The translations under genes were made by a program, and so were the position numbers. Source: Argentina anserina (taxonomy: Eukaryota; Streptophyta; Magnoliopsida; Rosales; Rosaceae). Taken from it: DNA of 64,000 nucleotides. The stretch is taken from contig NC_065873.1 in the NCBI RefSeq assembly GCF_933775445.1, positions 8,556,001 through 8,620,000 on the forward strand, written 5' to 3'. A model generated the notes under the pieces. It was not told the origin of the DNA and did not search any database. It saw only the letters and a program-made list of their open reading frames with translations. Positions 12,100 to 23,402 of this stretch are shown one piece after another (position 1 is the stretch's first letter; each line of letters begins with the position of its first letter).

Positions 12100-12216
12100 C
12101 CTAATGTGACCTGCTCCTCCCTTATATTGGTTGTCGGTCTTTGAGCATAGAGTTGAATTGCTTCCTCTGCCGATAGCCCACTGCAGACCAGATACGCGCT
12201 AACCATGAAGGCTATT
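12100..12216 (-). pseudogene. PTEN-like pseudogene exon with degenerate phosphatase loop
   Basis: Minus-strand reading gives AGKCRIAFMVSAYLVCSGLS, then AEEAIQLYAQRPTTN. Plant PTEN1-type phosphatases have the P-loop HCKAGKGRTG, then a helix ending in SAYLxxxG, then the EEALQLYAxxRTTNN block. Here the loop is GKCRIAF, so the catalytic Arg-Thr-Gly context is changed, and the exon loses frame after TTN. A splice-acceptor-like pyrimidine tract ending CTTCAG precedes the exon. No complete gene surrounds it. Confidence 0.68.
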
Positions 12217-12542
12217 CGACATTTGCCTGCCTGAAGCCAAATTAAAGTGAAGAATACATATAATCATATATTGAGTACAATACTACTTAAGTACGTAGTT
12301 ACTAGTTAGTAGTTTATTCAATTCTGTAATGTTATTGGGTCAAATGAAAAAGACATTGGAGATGAGGAAAAGATACAAGATAACCGGTACTTGAGTTGCC
12401 GACTTGCCGACATACTTATCAAGAGGAGGAGAAGCTTGATATTTCATTAAGAAGCAAGCAATCCATTACCAAAACAAGGGGAAACTCCCTGCGTGTGAAC
12501 TTTTTTAATATGGTGTTATATGATTATTGATGAATTAAGGAA

Positions 12543-12880
12543 TGGTGTTAGAACCAAATCAGTTAACCTATAATTATCGATGATTAATATCACAAACGGA
12601 TTGATTCCTATTCAATCTAGGAGATGTAATGCTTGGACTATACTTAGACACCAATTCGGGTATGTATATCTATGTCGTTTTGGTTAAGGATTCATTTATT
12701 AGATTCTGGTGCAATCTGAATTTCTGATATTTAGTGATACATTAGGATTCTGTTTTGTGTTCTACACAACTAAGGAAACCTTTATGGGATGATTCTTGGT
12801 CGTTTTTGATAACTATATATACAGCATGTTGGTCCCTTCTCTATCTACAACAAGACATTCAGCCTTATCCCATAGACGGG
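12543..12880. other. AT-rich spacer
   Basis: No gene, RNA or repeat boundary recognised. It ends where the Ty1-like zinc-knuckle fragment starts. Confidence 0.35.
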
Positions 12881-12884
12881 AAGA

Positions 12885-13180
12885 GGAGAAGAACAACGTT
12901 GCAGCTCAGGGACTAAGGTCAACCAACCATTCAAGTTCAAGTGCTACTTTTGCAAGAAAGTTGGGCACATGAAGAAAGACTCTGCAGGTTTTAAAGCATG
13001 GCTTGTGAAAAAGAAGTTCCTATTGATTTTCTTTCTGTTATGAATCCCCTTTTTCACACGCCATGCTTTAAAACCTGCACAATCCTTCTTCATATGCCCA
13101 ACTTTATTGCAAAAATAGCACTTAAACTTGAATGGTTCGGTGGCGTTAGTCCCCGAGCTGCTAGCACCACTACCTGCTCC
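12885..13180. repeat. Inverted pair of Ty1/copia gag zinc-knuckle fragments
   Basis: The left arm (about 12885-13010, plus) reads KCYFCKKVGHMKKDS, then AGFKAWLVKK. The right arm (about 13045-13180, minus) reads KCYFCNKVGHMKKDC, then AGFKAWRVKKG. Both derive from the CCHC knuckle of a Ty1/copia gag. The arms are inverted around a centre near 13030 with about 40 unmatched bases. The last knuckle Cys is Ser in the left arm. No gag, pol or LTR remains around them. Confidence 0.82.
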
Positions 13181-13354
13181 AAATCACATTGTTGTCAATC
13201 TAATTACTCGTTTTATGATATTATCATCGTCTGACTCCAAAAAAAATCGTAAGAATAGATCAAGATTTTGAGTTTCGTCAGTTCTTTTTTGGTCTAATTT
13301 CTAGGATTGGTTCACAGTAAAATTGAATACATCATCTTTCAATTATTCAATATG
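13181..13354. other. Short AT-rich spacer
   Basis: Nothing recognised between the inverted knuckle fragments and the collapsed LTR element. Confidence 0.35.
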
Positions 13355-14894
13355 CTTAGTGTCACGGGCCGACTTACTACGCAGCGGAATATGACCCGTG
13401 TGGCGCCAAAGTTACTCTTAACCAAGGCTAGCCTAACTCAACATCCATTCCTGATGTCAACTTTCTTTTCTTACTTGTGCGCCTCTCGTGTCATTCTGAT
13501 CTTTCTCTCTTACATTTCTTTCTTGTGTGGTTCCACCAACGAAAGCTACTCACACATGAGTCTCACAACTCACGACCTATCGATCGCTTCCTTGTGTAAT
13601 GGTACTCCCACGGCAATCGCCCAACCGATAGACTTCCATGCTATCCGCATACCGATCGCTTCCTCGTGTCATGGTACTCCCATGACACTCGCCAAACCGA
13701 TAGGCTTTCATGCAATCCCAACTAGTGCCAACTCCTTACTGACAAGCGTTCACCTTGCACCTCGTAGTAGGCGGCATGACAGTATGTCGAGACCTTGATG
13801 GTCCTCGCTTCCTTTTATCTGACCGTCCCTTGGAAGCCTGCGCACGTTACTTGCCTCATGAGCATCCATCATCATGCTCACTCTGCATATAGGCATCCTT
13901 TGTCCACACTTCACCCTTGGGGAATAATCTCATGGGCAACTCGGCCCCAGGGTGTTAACTTGTTGGGCGAGGCTCGCCTCCACGGCTTGCCTCCCACATA
14001 TCATCCCGACATCGCATCCGACTTGCCAACATACTCTTTCATAGGCCACTTGCCCGCATATGCCCACTATAGGCTTCCTTCCTTCTAGCATGGTGTCGCC
14101 CTTCCGTACTTGCTGGCAACTCTTTCTTTTGGGCAAGGTCGAACCCCTAACCTATGCCCACATCGCTTGACTTCGTGGCCATTGCGCACCACGGGGTTCC
14201 GACATGTATTCCTTCAGCCCACAAGTTTGCCCATGCCGCTGGCATAAGGATTGCCCACGTACGAACCTCGTCACCCGCATGGACCCGCAATATCGGCCTA
14301 CTAGCCAATACTATCCATGAGACTTCTTGACTCATGGAAACGCATGCCGCCATTCTTTGGCGACATCCGCCCGGCTCCTAGGTTCCCCAAGGTCCCCCAG
14401 GAGTGACTCGCTTAGTGCCCCATAAGGCCGGCACCGAGAGTGGTGGAGAGTCAGACACCAGGTACCCCCCTATAGAGCATATTGGAGAAAACTAGACTTG
14501 GCAGGAGGAAACATTAAATATCCGAGGAGGGGCAACTTCCATAATTAATTCATACAAGCTCATAAAAATATGGCATCAAGTGCATTGAACTCTTTTCGAC
14601 GTCTCGGACATTTTCCGTGTTCAGACTTTTCCCAAATTTCGAGTGTAAGTGCCTCGAACCTAAAAATTCGTCTTAATTATGAAATTGCCACCTGGACATG
14701 CGACTGACAGCCAATCCGCCTGCAAACAGCTCGCATGCTTGTCGCTCAACACCCTCTCTTCGGCATAGCGCCTAGGAAGTGTCACGATGGCACAACCACT
14801 TGTGCAGCTCGTGACACCCTCCCCCACTTACAATGTCAATGCCCTTCATTGACAGACGCTTACATTAACCTTCAGTGCAGCGCGTGACACTTAG
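13355..14894 (-). mobile_element. Collapsed LTR element with CTTAG target duplication
   Basis: The element is 13360-14889, bounded by direct CTTAG copies (13355-13359, 14890-14894). On the minus strand it starts TGTCACGCGCTGCAC at 14889, then has about 57 bp ending in the purine tract AGTGGGGGAGGG, then a second TGTCACGAGCTGCAC start at 14816, and runs to CCCGTGACA at 13360. So a nearly complete LTR of 1457 bp (13360-14816) follows a tiny stub of the other LTR plus the polypurine tract. Nearly all internal sequence is deleted. The region is GC-richer than its flanks. Open frames in it (13307-14353) show no known product. Confidence 0.85.
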
Positions 14895-15311
14895 CTTCGC
14901 TTGAGCGGGCACCGTTGGCCTTAAATTAACGTGGGTATTGTTTTTCTTTTTTCTTTCAATTTCAGTTAACATGGGTACGGTATTGTTAGCCTCACGTACT
15001 CTCGACTTGGATACTGTCAGGCTCAGTCGCTGGACATGTTAGGCTCACTAAACCTAGCCTAAGAATCATTACCCTTGCTTACATACATACATGGGCATGC
15101 ACTTGGACTTGGGCACCTAGCTTTAGCTTCAGTTGCTATATATGCTGTCTTGTTGAATCCCTGAATTTAGGTCCCATGTGGCTTTGGTTCATATAATCGG
15201 ATTCTTCGCAGTTCTCTGCTTCACTGGCTTCTCAGCTAAGTTGACTTCAGGAGGTTCATCAACAATCTCCAAATGGAAAGCGAGACATTTTTCCCTGTAC
15301 CCTTCGTATCG
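14895..15311. other. Intergenic spacer
   Basis: No gene seen. Short similar phrases (GTTAGGCTCAC, GTCAGGCTCAG) occur around 14990-15060, not enough to call a repeat. Confidence 0.3.
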
Positions 15312-15930
15312 ACGTTGGCTTGGCATCCGGACCTGTTCAAGTACATATAGGTGGTAACATGCTTCTTAATTAATGTACCAAAATCGCACGAAAAAACTAG
15401 AGTAACTGTTGTATACGTAGAGACTCTTGAAGTTAATCACTACATATATATATAGATATCAGTGAAAATCTGAAACTAGTTTGTTTCTGAGAACGAGAAT
15501 GCAACTTTTCACTGTATTATATATACCTAATGTGACTTACTCCTTCATTATTGGTGGTCCGTCTTTAAGCGTAGAGTTGAAGTGCTTACCATTAAGCCTA
15601 TTCGACCTTTGCCTGCCTGAAGCCATTATAGTGAAGAACACATATACAGTATTGATTACAATACTACTTAAGTATAAATGTATTATAAGTACGTAGTTAG
15701 TAGTTTATTTAACAGAATAATGTTATTGGGTCAAATGACAAAAATATTGCAGGATAACCGGTACTTGAGTTCCCGACATATATACTTATCAGTTATCAAG
15801 AGGAGTAGAAGCCTGTTATTTCATTAAGAAGCAAGCAATCCATTACCAAAACAAGGGGAATTAAGCTCCCTGCATGTGAATTTTTTTGATATGGTGTGAT
15901 ATGAATCGATTATTGATGAATTGGAGAATG
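15312..15930. repeat. Duplicated segment, copy B (empty insertion site)
   Basis: Paralogue of 9285-9419 plus 12046-12542. At 15462-15485 it reads straight through GTGAAAATCTGAA into CTAGTTTGTTTCTGAG, with a single CTGAA and no LTR. In the PTEN-like exon region (about 15560-15625, minus) about 45 bp of the conserved helix have been lost, so this copy is more decayed. Confidence 0.85.
15560..15625 (-). pseudogene. PTEN-like pseudogene relic, second copy
   Basis: Corresponds to 12120-12216 in copy A, but the stretch for SAYLVCSGLS is deleted and only the ends of the exon can be aligned. Identified only through its paralogue. Confidence 0.45.
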
Positions 15931-16800
15931 GAAATATGGAAATTAGATAATATGACCGTCCGCAATATCTGAAGTTAAATAATAGTTGCGGCTGTTGCCC
16001 ATTTCGAAATGGGCAAGAACACTAAGGTCCCCTGTACTGCTGCATTTCTCTGCTACCTTATATATTATGATTAATGTGTGACTTCACTCTCACATGCAGC
16101 AGTATGTGGTTCCCTAGATCGATCATAACTGAAGATAATAGGCTAGGCCTTTGATCGACGAGTTCTTGGATTTGAAGCAATCACGGGCCACTCATAGAGC
16201 CAATGACCTCAACAACATGTGCCGCCATGCATTGCATTCATACATAATCAAGTCACAAAATCCAAACCCAGGTGGTTTTCTTTCTTCCTATCTCTGCAAA
16301 ACCAGTGGGCGGTCCATCTGTCAGGTTCTGCATGGGGCCTTCCTTCCAAGTTGGTTTAGCGACTTAACGGGGTCTGATAATGGACTACTCACAAGCACAA
16401 GTTTCTACATTTCTTTAACTGAATTAAGTTACATGATTTACCTGGTTTTGAAAATGAAGTAACAAAGTTCCTTGTAAAGAGTAGTAAGTAATTAGCAGTT
16501 GTAGTTTAAGTATGTTTCTGATCTGGTAAGTTTATGTATAAAACTTTGATGTTTAACTCAACTTAAAACTTTGTTGCTTAAGTTCAAGTTAAAGTTTGTT
16601 ATCTAAGCTGAATGTAATTTAAACTCCAAACTCTGAAGCACAGATATATTTTCAATAGAAGAATCTTCTACAATCATTTGAGCGCACTCATCTTTTAACC
16701 GAAGTTCCGCGTAAACTATTTGTGACATGAACTGCCAAAATTCAATAAATTCAATTATGTAGAGGACACAATACTAGTTGGAAACTCGTGCAACAAATTC
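15931..16800. other. Intergenic region upstream of the SAUR gene
   Basis: A plus-strand frame of 103 codons at 16151-16462 starts MIDEFLDLKQSRATHRANDL. I do not recognise it, and it has no convincing codon pattern or partner exons. The rest is AT-rich. Confidence 0.35.
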
Positions 16801-16815
16801 CGTGCTACTCTTCCC

Positions 16816-16823
16816 TATATAAA
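16816..16823 (+). promoter_or_regulatory. TATA box of the SAUR gene
   Basis: TATATAAA lies 113 bases upstream of the SAUR ATG, a normal distance for a gene with a leader of about 80 bases. No canonical TGTCTC auxin element was seen nearby. Confidence 0.6.
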
Positions 16824-16935
16824 CACACTAGTTTCTTCGAAAAAAAATAAAAACACACACTAGTTAAACAAACCCACTAAACCAAGTGCATCAGGAAAGC
16901 TCCCAGTTTCCTCAAATTCTGCATCCAGTAGAAAA

Positions 16936-17271
16936 ATGGGCATTCGTGTGACAGACATGGTCATTCATGCCAGGCAAATTCTCCGGAGACAGAAGGGCAG
17001 GTCTCATTCCATCTCATCTTATTCAGAACCAACATCAACAGCTGCATTGGATGTTCCGAAAGGCTGTTTTGCTGTTTATGTCGGAGAGGAAGACGAGGAG
17101 AAGAAGCGATTTGTGATTCCAATATCCTATCTAAGAAAGCCATCGTTCCAAGACTTGTTGAGGGAGGCTGGAGAAGAGTTTGGTTTTGATCCTCCAACGG
17201 GTAATGGCGGACTTAGAATACCTTGCAGCGAAAGCCACTTTCTTGATCTCACTTTCTGTTTAGCTAGGTAA
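16936..17271 (+). CDS. SAUR-like auxin-responsive protein
   Basis: Intact, intronless frame of 111 residues. The SAUR domain spans about 36-108: DVPKGCFAVYVGEE, then KKRFVIPISYLRKPSFQDLL, then EEFGFDP and a C-terminal RIPCSESHFLDLT. The N-terminus (MGIRVTDMVIHARQILRR) is the basic start of this SAUR subgroup. SAUR proteins are short-lived factors that promote cell expansion, in known cases by inhibiting PP2C.D phosphatases at the plasma membrane. Small, intronless and TATA-driven is the family norm. It stands alone here, whereas SAUR genes often occur in tandem clusters. Alternative identities are unlikely. Confidence 0.93.
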   Translation: MGIRVTDMVIHARQILRRQKGRSHSISSYSEPTSTAALDVPKGCFAVYVGEEDEEKKRFVIPISYLRKPSFQDLLREAGEEFGFDPPTGNGGLRIPCSESHFLDLTFCLAR

Positions 17272-20200
17272 AATTGTTGACGCTAGGGTTAATGTTGTGG
17301 TGGTCTAGTTGATATGTATGCATGATTGGAAATTCCTTACTTCCATTGACACATTTCAGATCAACCCACTTGACCCGATAGTAGTAGAGTTATTCAGTAT
17401 TTCAGTTCATATACGAAAATAATGTATCGAGTTCAGTTTTGCAGTGCTACGAGTGCTTCGAGTCCATCAGTGCTTTAAGTAAATATGGAAACAGGGTTCC
17501 TAAATGTTAAAGATGATCTCCCATATCATTTGTAAGTAGGCTTCACAGGGTTTAACTATAAGGGATGCCCTCAAACAAGCCCTAGTCATAGATATACGTA
17601 AACCTAAAACTAGCAATGCCGTCCATCATAAGAAGTACGAACCACACTTGCGCAGCAAGCAATAACAAAGTCAATAGTTAGCGGTGCCAAGATTTGCAAT
17701 GGATTATCCAGGGAACTAATTTAAGCATTATGAAAGCACATATCTTTTAAATCAAATGCGGTCAGCAAATGTAAGTGGGTCTGTGTGTATTTGAATATTT
17801 GATACATGTTCCACAGAAGCACAAAGATAGAAAATCTCATGCAACAATCACCTGGCAGCAGACTTGTGCTCATGCCATGCTCTCACGCTCAAGCCAAGCG
17901 GATTCACGACCAAGAGTAGCATGCCAATATTTAAACAAGTTTATGCCAAGCAAAAATCTACACTATACAAGCTAATACGTATAAAGCAAAAATATATACT
18001 TACACAAATTTATGGCAAGCAAAAAATATTTTCAAACATTAAGCATACAAGCACCAATCATACCAAGCTCTCTCTAAGGTCGTGTATCCAACAAAAACCT
18101 AACAAGCATATAAAGACAATTTCTTTCAATCCTTTTTTATGCAAGATTGTATATCATTGGCAAGTAAGTGAGAACTACGCCAAGCAAATTCTTATACGTT
18201 TATACATAGTAATGTAAATCTACTTCTAGTCGGCCATGAATGGCATATGAGGAAGTCAACAAGCTCAAATCATCACAATACATGGCATAAAAGCTAATAT
18301 TGAAATCCAAACAAGCAAAGCATACATCAGGCAAGATTATTCCCTTACCAAGCCAATTTCCTTACGAGACAACCAATTTAATCAAAAGACATACATGCAT
18401 GGAAGATCTGGCAAGAAAATTTGAAAAACTGGATTGGTAAACATTGTTGTGAAAACACTACGAGTTGTTGTCTTGTCGTATGATTGGTATCAAGGGTGTT
18501 TCCCTTAATATTATGTGACAACCAACTTTTGTTAAGCCAACGTGCTAGCCTAGTTTCGAGTTTATTCCTACCAAATTTTCTCTATACAGACCCACACCAT
18601 GTTAGCCAGACCAAATTTTGTCTTCTCTTAAGAATTGAACCAAATTTCAATAACCAAATGCACCCCTCACCAAGTAGCAAATGGTTCAAACCATTTAAAC
18701 AACCATCATTCCACATTAATACCTTAACATCTCATGCATAAAAATTACAATTAAGGGAACCGCGCCAAGCATATCACTTCGATCTCTCTTTGAAACTCAT
18801 GCATGAATCCATGCCCAAGCAATCATGTCAAACCCAGGAAAAACAACCAAAGCCATCCTTTTTGGAATAATTATGTAGCTGCTAACTCATGCCTCAAAAA
18901 CCTAATGCTTTAGAACAAGCCCAAACAAAGTCAAGTCAAGTCAAGATATTTCTTACAATATTAAAGAAAAAGCAAGACCAAGCCACATAAGAAAAAGCAA
19001 CAAGCTAGGCAAGTTATTGATATGAGTGTCAGTAACATGTCAATTCAAGCGTAGTAAAGGAACTAAAATACCACGCCAATCTATAACACGCTATATCAAT
19101 CCTTATCAAAGCCGAATTTAATTGGTTACAAGCAATCAAATTTCTCATTCATATTCATATACTATCAATCCATAGTTGTAATTATCGGGCAAAACTCAAA
19201 TCCCAGCAGCAAGCATGGTATGCTTTACAACCAGAAGAAAAGACCAACTCAATGCTTCAATTTGTATTCAAGATCACACCATTAAAGAATCAAAAGAAAG
19301 AATTCTTCATGACAAGATTGTTGAATTGATACTGACCTGTAAATCATGATGTACCGGCAACTAATCAATGTTACAGAAATGATATCCAATCACAGCTATA
19401 AATTGAAGATGCCGAAAACCAAAATACACTGCAGCACAGCAGGGATGAACCAAGCTATTATCACTGCCAAATTAGAAGAAGATAGTGAGAAAGACAGAGA
19501 TACAAACGAAAGAGATGCATGTACCGAGCAATAGAGGATTCTTGTGACCAAGCCTATACAATAATCTTCATCTTGTTCCTTTGCTTAGATGCAAAGACTA
19601 ATCAGACAAGGCTATAGAGTTATTTTACAATAGGCTTCACGTAAATCATAGGAGCAAAAAGTCGAGCTATTCAAGGAAAGACTATTACCAGTGTCAAATA
19701 GATGAAGAAACAAGTCCGCTATATATGACCAAGTGATCACGCTTCGTGCTAGTATGCAACACTCATCTAAGTTTAGGCCTAAAATTTTGGTGTTGATTAT
19801 TTGGCCCATTCTAGTACTTTCATTGCCCATATAATCAAGGGGACTAATGTTGATGCCTAAAAATTCAAATATCAGGCCTAATGCATTCTTCGAGCCCGAT
19901 TCATATTTCAACATTAAAAATTTGATCATCATGCCATGCATGTGGACCCAAGCCACATTCATGCATTTGGGGCTTACAAGAATTGGTGTGGGGTAGAAGA
20001 TAACGGACTCGCATAAGGCCCATTATTAGGTTTAGACTCGTCGGTAATTTTGAGTTTGGGATTAAAATTCATACTCGACGATTTAACTCTTAATACGGGT
20101 AAAGAAGAAGAGAAAAAGCCCAAAATCCCATCCCTAAACCCTTCATAACCGATCAAAAAGCAAAGCCCACATAAAATCCCTTAAATAAACATATTCCCAA

Positions 20201-20825
20201 CAACACAACAGAAATCCTGCTTAGTTATCTCAATAACAGATTTTTTGCCATGAAATCTACAAAGATGTTTTACAACTTTTAGACAAAACTCTAATAGCCA
20301 AGATGCATTACAATATTTGATACATGTTTTTAACGAAGCTATGCCTTTACCCAACAGTCTAAGTATTTAACTAAGATTCATTTAGCTACTGGGACAATAT
20401 ATATACCTAACGATATTAACCAAAGGGAGCATAATAGGGGAAAGCAAGCTCTCTAGCACCTCATGATTCTTCTCCATGCTTCATCTCCTTAGTCCTTTAG
20501 AATCACATCCTCCCTAAATTACCTCAGTTCGAAAGGCCTTCTTTCACAAGCCAAAACCTCCCTAGCACCATTGTTGTGATCTCTTCTTCCAAAACTCATG
20601 CATTTTCAGCTCTCATGCCACACACTTCTTGTCAAACCCTTTATGAACAATATATAAGTCTTTTTAGTAACTACAATATAAACCATGCTAGGCCATTGCT
20701 GTGAACATGGTGTAGAGGAGCTGTCGGGACGGGCACAACAGCAAGCTTTCTAGGATACATTGTCTTTCGAGGCTTGCTGGGCCTAGTCTTCGCTTACTTA
20801 GACAAAGGGTGATCAATTTTAGACT
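17272..20825. other. Long non-genic stretch
   Basis: About 3.5 kb of AT-rich DNA. The first few hundred bases may be the SAUR 3' region. From about 17860 to 19200 the plus strand is notably poor in G, with many short AAGCAA or CAAGC phrases, a skew that looks like decayed transposon LTR rather than gene sequence. I found no reading frame with a known product, no terminal repeats and no RNA gene. Confidence 0.35.
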
Positions 20826-22660
20826 CGGCCACGCTAATATCATTGTCGGACAATCCCGTCAAAAAAACCCTCTTACACTCCCTAAACGGTCATATGAATA
20901 GATGCAAGAAATATCCTCATAATATAGAAATAATGAAGGCTAAGGGCCGAAAGATTTTATGTTCTAAGAAAGAGACTAGAGAGTTGGATACCTCGGCTTT
21001 GAAAAAAGAAAAGCTCACTAGGTTATGTGTGGAAAATCCCTTGTCGAAAAACAGTAGCGAAAAAATGTGCTTCAGTTGTATATGTCGAAGAATGAGAAAT
21101 TAAAGAATGAATTGAAGGGGACAAGAGTGTGTCTTACAACGGATACATGGACATCAATTCAAAACATTAAGTATATGGTAGTTACTGTGCATTTTATTGA
21201 TGATGATTGGGTGTTACATGAAAGAGTCATTAACTTTTGCAAAATTTTGGATCATAAGGGAGAGCCATAGCTAAACTTCTTGAGGATTACTTGTTACAGT
21301 AGGGCACATAGAAGATTCTTATCATCACCGTTTATAATGCTTCGGCAAATTATGTTGCAATAAGAGAGCTAATCAAAAGGCTAGATGCATGGAATTGTCC
21401 TAATATGGTTTTAAATAGAGGAAAAATATGCATGTGCGGTGTGTAACTCATATCCTGAACTTGATGGTGAATAACGATATGAAACAAATGAATTCATGTA
21501 TCGAAGCTATCATCAATTTGGTAAAATATGTTAGATCCTCTTCAAAAAGACTTGATATCTTTAAAAAATGTGTTAAGAGAGTGAAGATAGAAAGTAAAGG
21601 GCTTGTGGTGTTGGATGTCCCTACTAGGTGGAATTCTACATACTTGATGTTGAAATCGGCTTTGAAATTTTAAAAATCTTTTGAGAGATTGTTCTATGTA
21701 GATGATACATCTAATATTTATGCATATTCAATTTGGGTGAACCGAATGCAAAGGAAGAGCCACATGCGACAAATGATTGGAAGAATAGTGAAGAGTATAT
21801 GGAGTTTTGAGACCATTTTATGAAGTTACATTAAGGGTGTGTTGTTCTAACATTCTTATCATTCATCACACTTTTTATAATTTGCTTCATTTATATGGTG
21901 TCTTGCAAGAAGAAGATAAGAAACCAAGTGTACCGATGATGAAGGAGATTGTACCTCCAATGATAGGAAAATATACTAAATATTGGGGTGATTATGATGA
22001 GTTGAACCAATATGTGTTTCTTATTCTTGTTCTTAATTCACGGCAAAAGTTTGAGAAACTTATTGATTATTTAGAGTTTGTTTTTGGGGATGATAATCAA
22101 TACCATAGGGTGGAAAGTGTCACAAAGAGCGTGAATGCTCTTTATAAGACATTTATCATGTGTATGAACAGGAAGAAAAAGAGATTAGAGAGGTTGGAGA
22201 GTCCTTACCATCTAATGATATGGTTGACATTTCTTTCAAGGGTCTTACCGAGTTTGAGAGGAAGATGAAATAGAAAGACTTTAAGAGGAAGACAAAGAGA
22301 GCCGAGACTATTAATAATGATGTTGATAGATACAATTCGGATACTATGGAAGGAGATGATGAAAATTTCAACTTGTTGAATTGGTGGAGAGTAAATGGGG
22401 TTTCTAAATACCCCATATTGGCCCGCATTGTAAAGGACATCCTAACTATTCAAGTGTTTACCATATCTTCAGAATCTTCTTTGAGCACTAGTAGAAGGGT
22501 CATTAATCCATATCAAAGCTCTCTAAGTCCAAAAGTTGTGGAAGCCCTAATTTTTACACAAAGTTGGCTTAGAGGTGAAATTATTACTTTGCACCATGTG
22601 CCGACTAGTGAGGAGACGGAGATATATGAAGAAGCGGTACAAGATAATAGCTTTTTTTAA
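20826..22660 (+). pseudogene. hAT (Ac-like, RICESLEEPER-type) transposase, broken
   Basis: At least five collinear pieces in different frames. Near 20880 there is a partial BED finger (HMNRCKKYPHN). At 21130 comes CLTTDTWTS, with the first acidic residue of the catalytic core. At 21430 is HVRCVTHILNLMVNND, and at 21620 VPTRWNSTY. From 22370 the C-terminal dimerisation domain is seen (LNWWRVNGVSKYPILARI, then SSESSLSTSRRVI). Stops and shifts at about 21269, 21671 and 22268 rule out a product. RICESLEEPER genes are domesticated relatives, but the breaks here argue for a dead transposon. Confidence 0.88.
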
Positions 22661-23402
22661 TTCTTGAATAGATATGACTCATTTGAGTAAATTCTTCTTT
22701 AATTTATATTATATGCACATGATCCACATATAGTTTTCTTATCTAACTTAAATTTCTATTTTGTTTTTTGTACATGTAGAAGTTTTGGAGATGCCAAACT
22801 TGTCATGTAAGGAAGATGATAACAATGTTATGTTGCCTTCCAAAATGAAGCAAACATTATTGCGAGCATGAGATCATGAGATGTAGTTGTAACTCATCGC
22901 CACCCTCTTGTTGTCTCATATTTATTTTCAAGTATGTAGTTTGTAATGTCTAAATTTTAAACAATATACTCTCTTTGTAATTTGTGTTTGTGGACTCCTT
23001 AAGTTTGTAACTAATAAGTCTAATATGGGCTATGGACTATGGACTACAAGTTTCAAATTTTGTGTCATTGTCACATTTGTGTGAGTATGATTTATTTTAT
23101 GGACATTAGTTTGAATCTTTTTTATTGCATACTTAAAACTTATTCAATTATTATTTGTTGGACTTTAGTTTGAGTCTTTTTGAAGATAATATGTGTAGAT
23201 CACTAGTAGATTGTTCAGTGTTGGGTGTAGGTGATGCAGATAAAATTATGTAAAAGTGATGTAGAAAAAATGCAGAAAAATTAGATTTTTTTTTCTTACA
23301 AAAAAAACCGAGACTGGACCGAACCGATGGTTTGGTTCGGTTTCCAATTTGGTTTCCGATTTCGGCCAAAAACCAATCAGAATAGAATTGATCCCATCCC
23401 TA
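20826..23402 (+). mobile_element. hAT transposon remnant with right-end sequence
   Basis: Downstream of the transposase the right end reads, on the minus strand from 23402, TAGGGATGGGATC followed by CCGAAATCGG and a run of AACCGAAC-type repeats, as in many plant hAT ends. The matching left end was not found. The element seems truncated upstream, close to the first recognisable BED residues. Confidence 0.65.

Larger units (their letters stand above)
9285..12542. repeat. Duplicated segment, copy A (split by the solo LTR)
   Basis: Leaving out the LTR, 9285-9419 plus 12046-12542 aligns with 15312-15930 with scattered substitutions and small indels. Shared landmarks are GTTGGCTTGGCATC at the start, CAAGTACATATAGGTGGTAAC, GAGAACGAGAATG, GATAACCGGTACTTGAG and CAAGCAATCCATTACC near the end. 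Copy A keeps a PTEN-like exon in better shape than copy B. Confidence 0.85.

Noticed and set aside
13307..14353. Cluster of frames (163, 97 and two of 68 codons) that might be a gene
   Set aside because: Inside or at the edge of the LTR-like element bounded by CTTAG; frames occur on both strands with no recognisable product.
16151..16462. 103-codon frame upstream of the SAUR gene as a possible gene
   Set aside because: No family recognised, and no splice partners or promoter seen; kept only as a note in the spacer entry.
20010..20156. Possible left end of the hAT element (CCCATCCCTAAACCC at about 20126)
   Set aside because: It is in the same orientation as the right end, not inverted, and the AACCGAAC-type subterminal repeats are absent.
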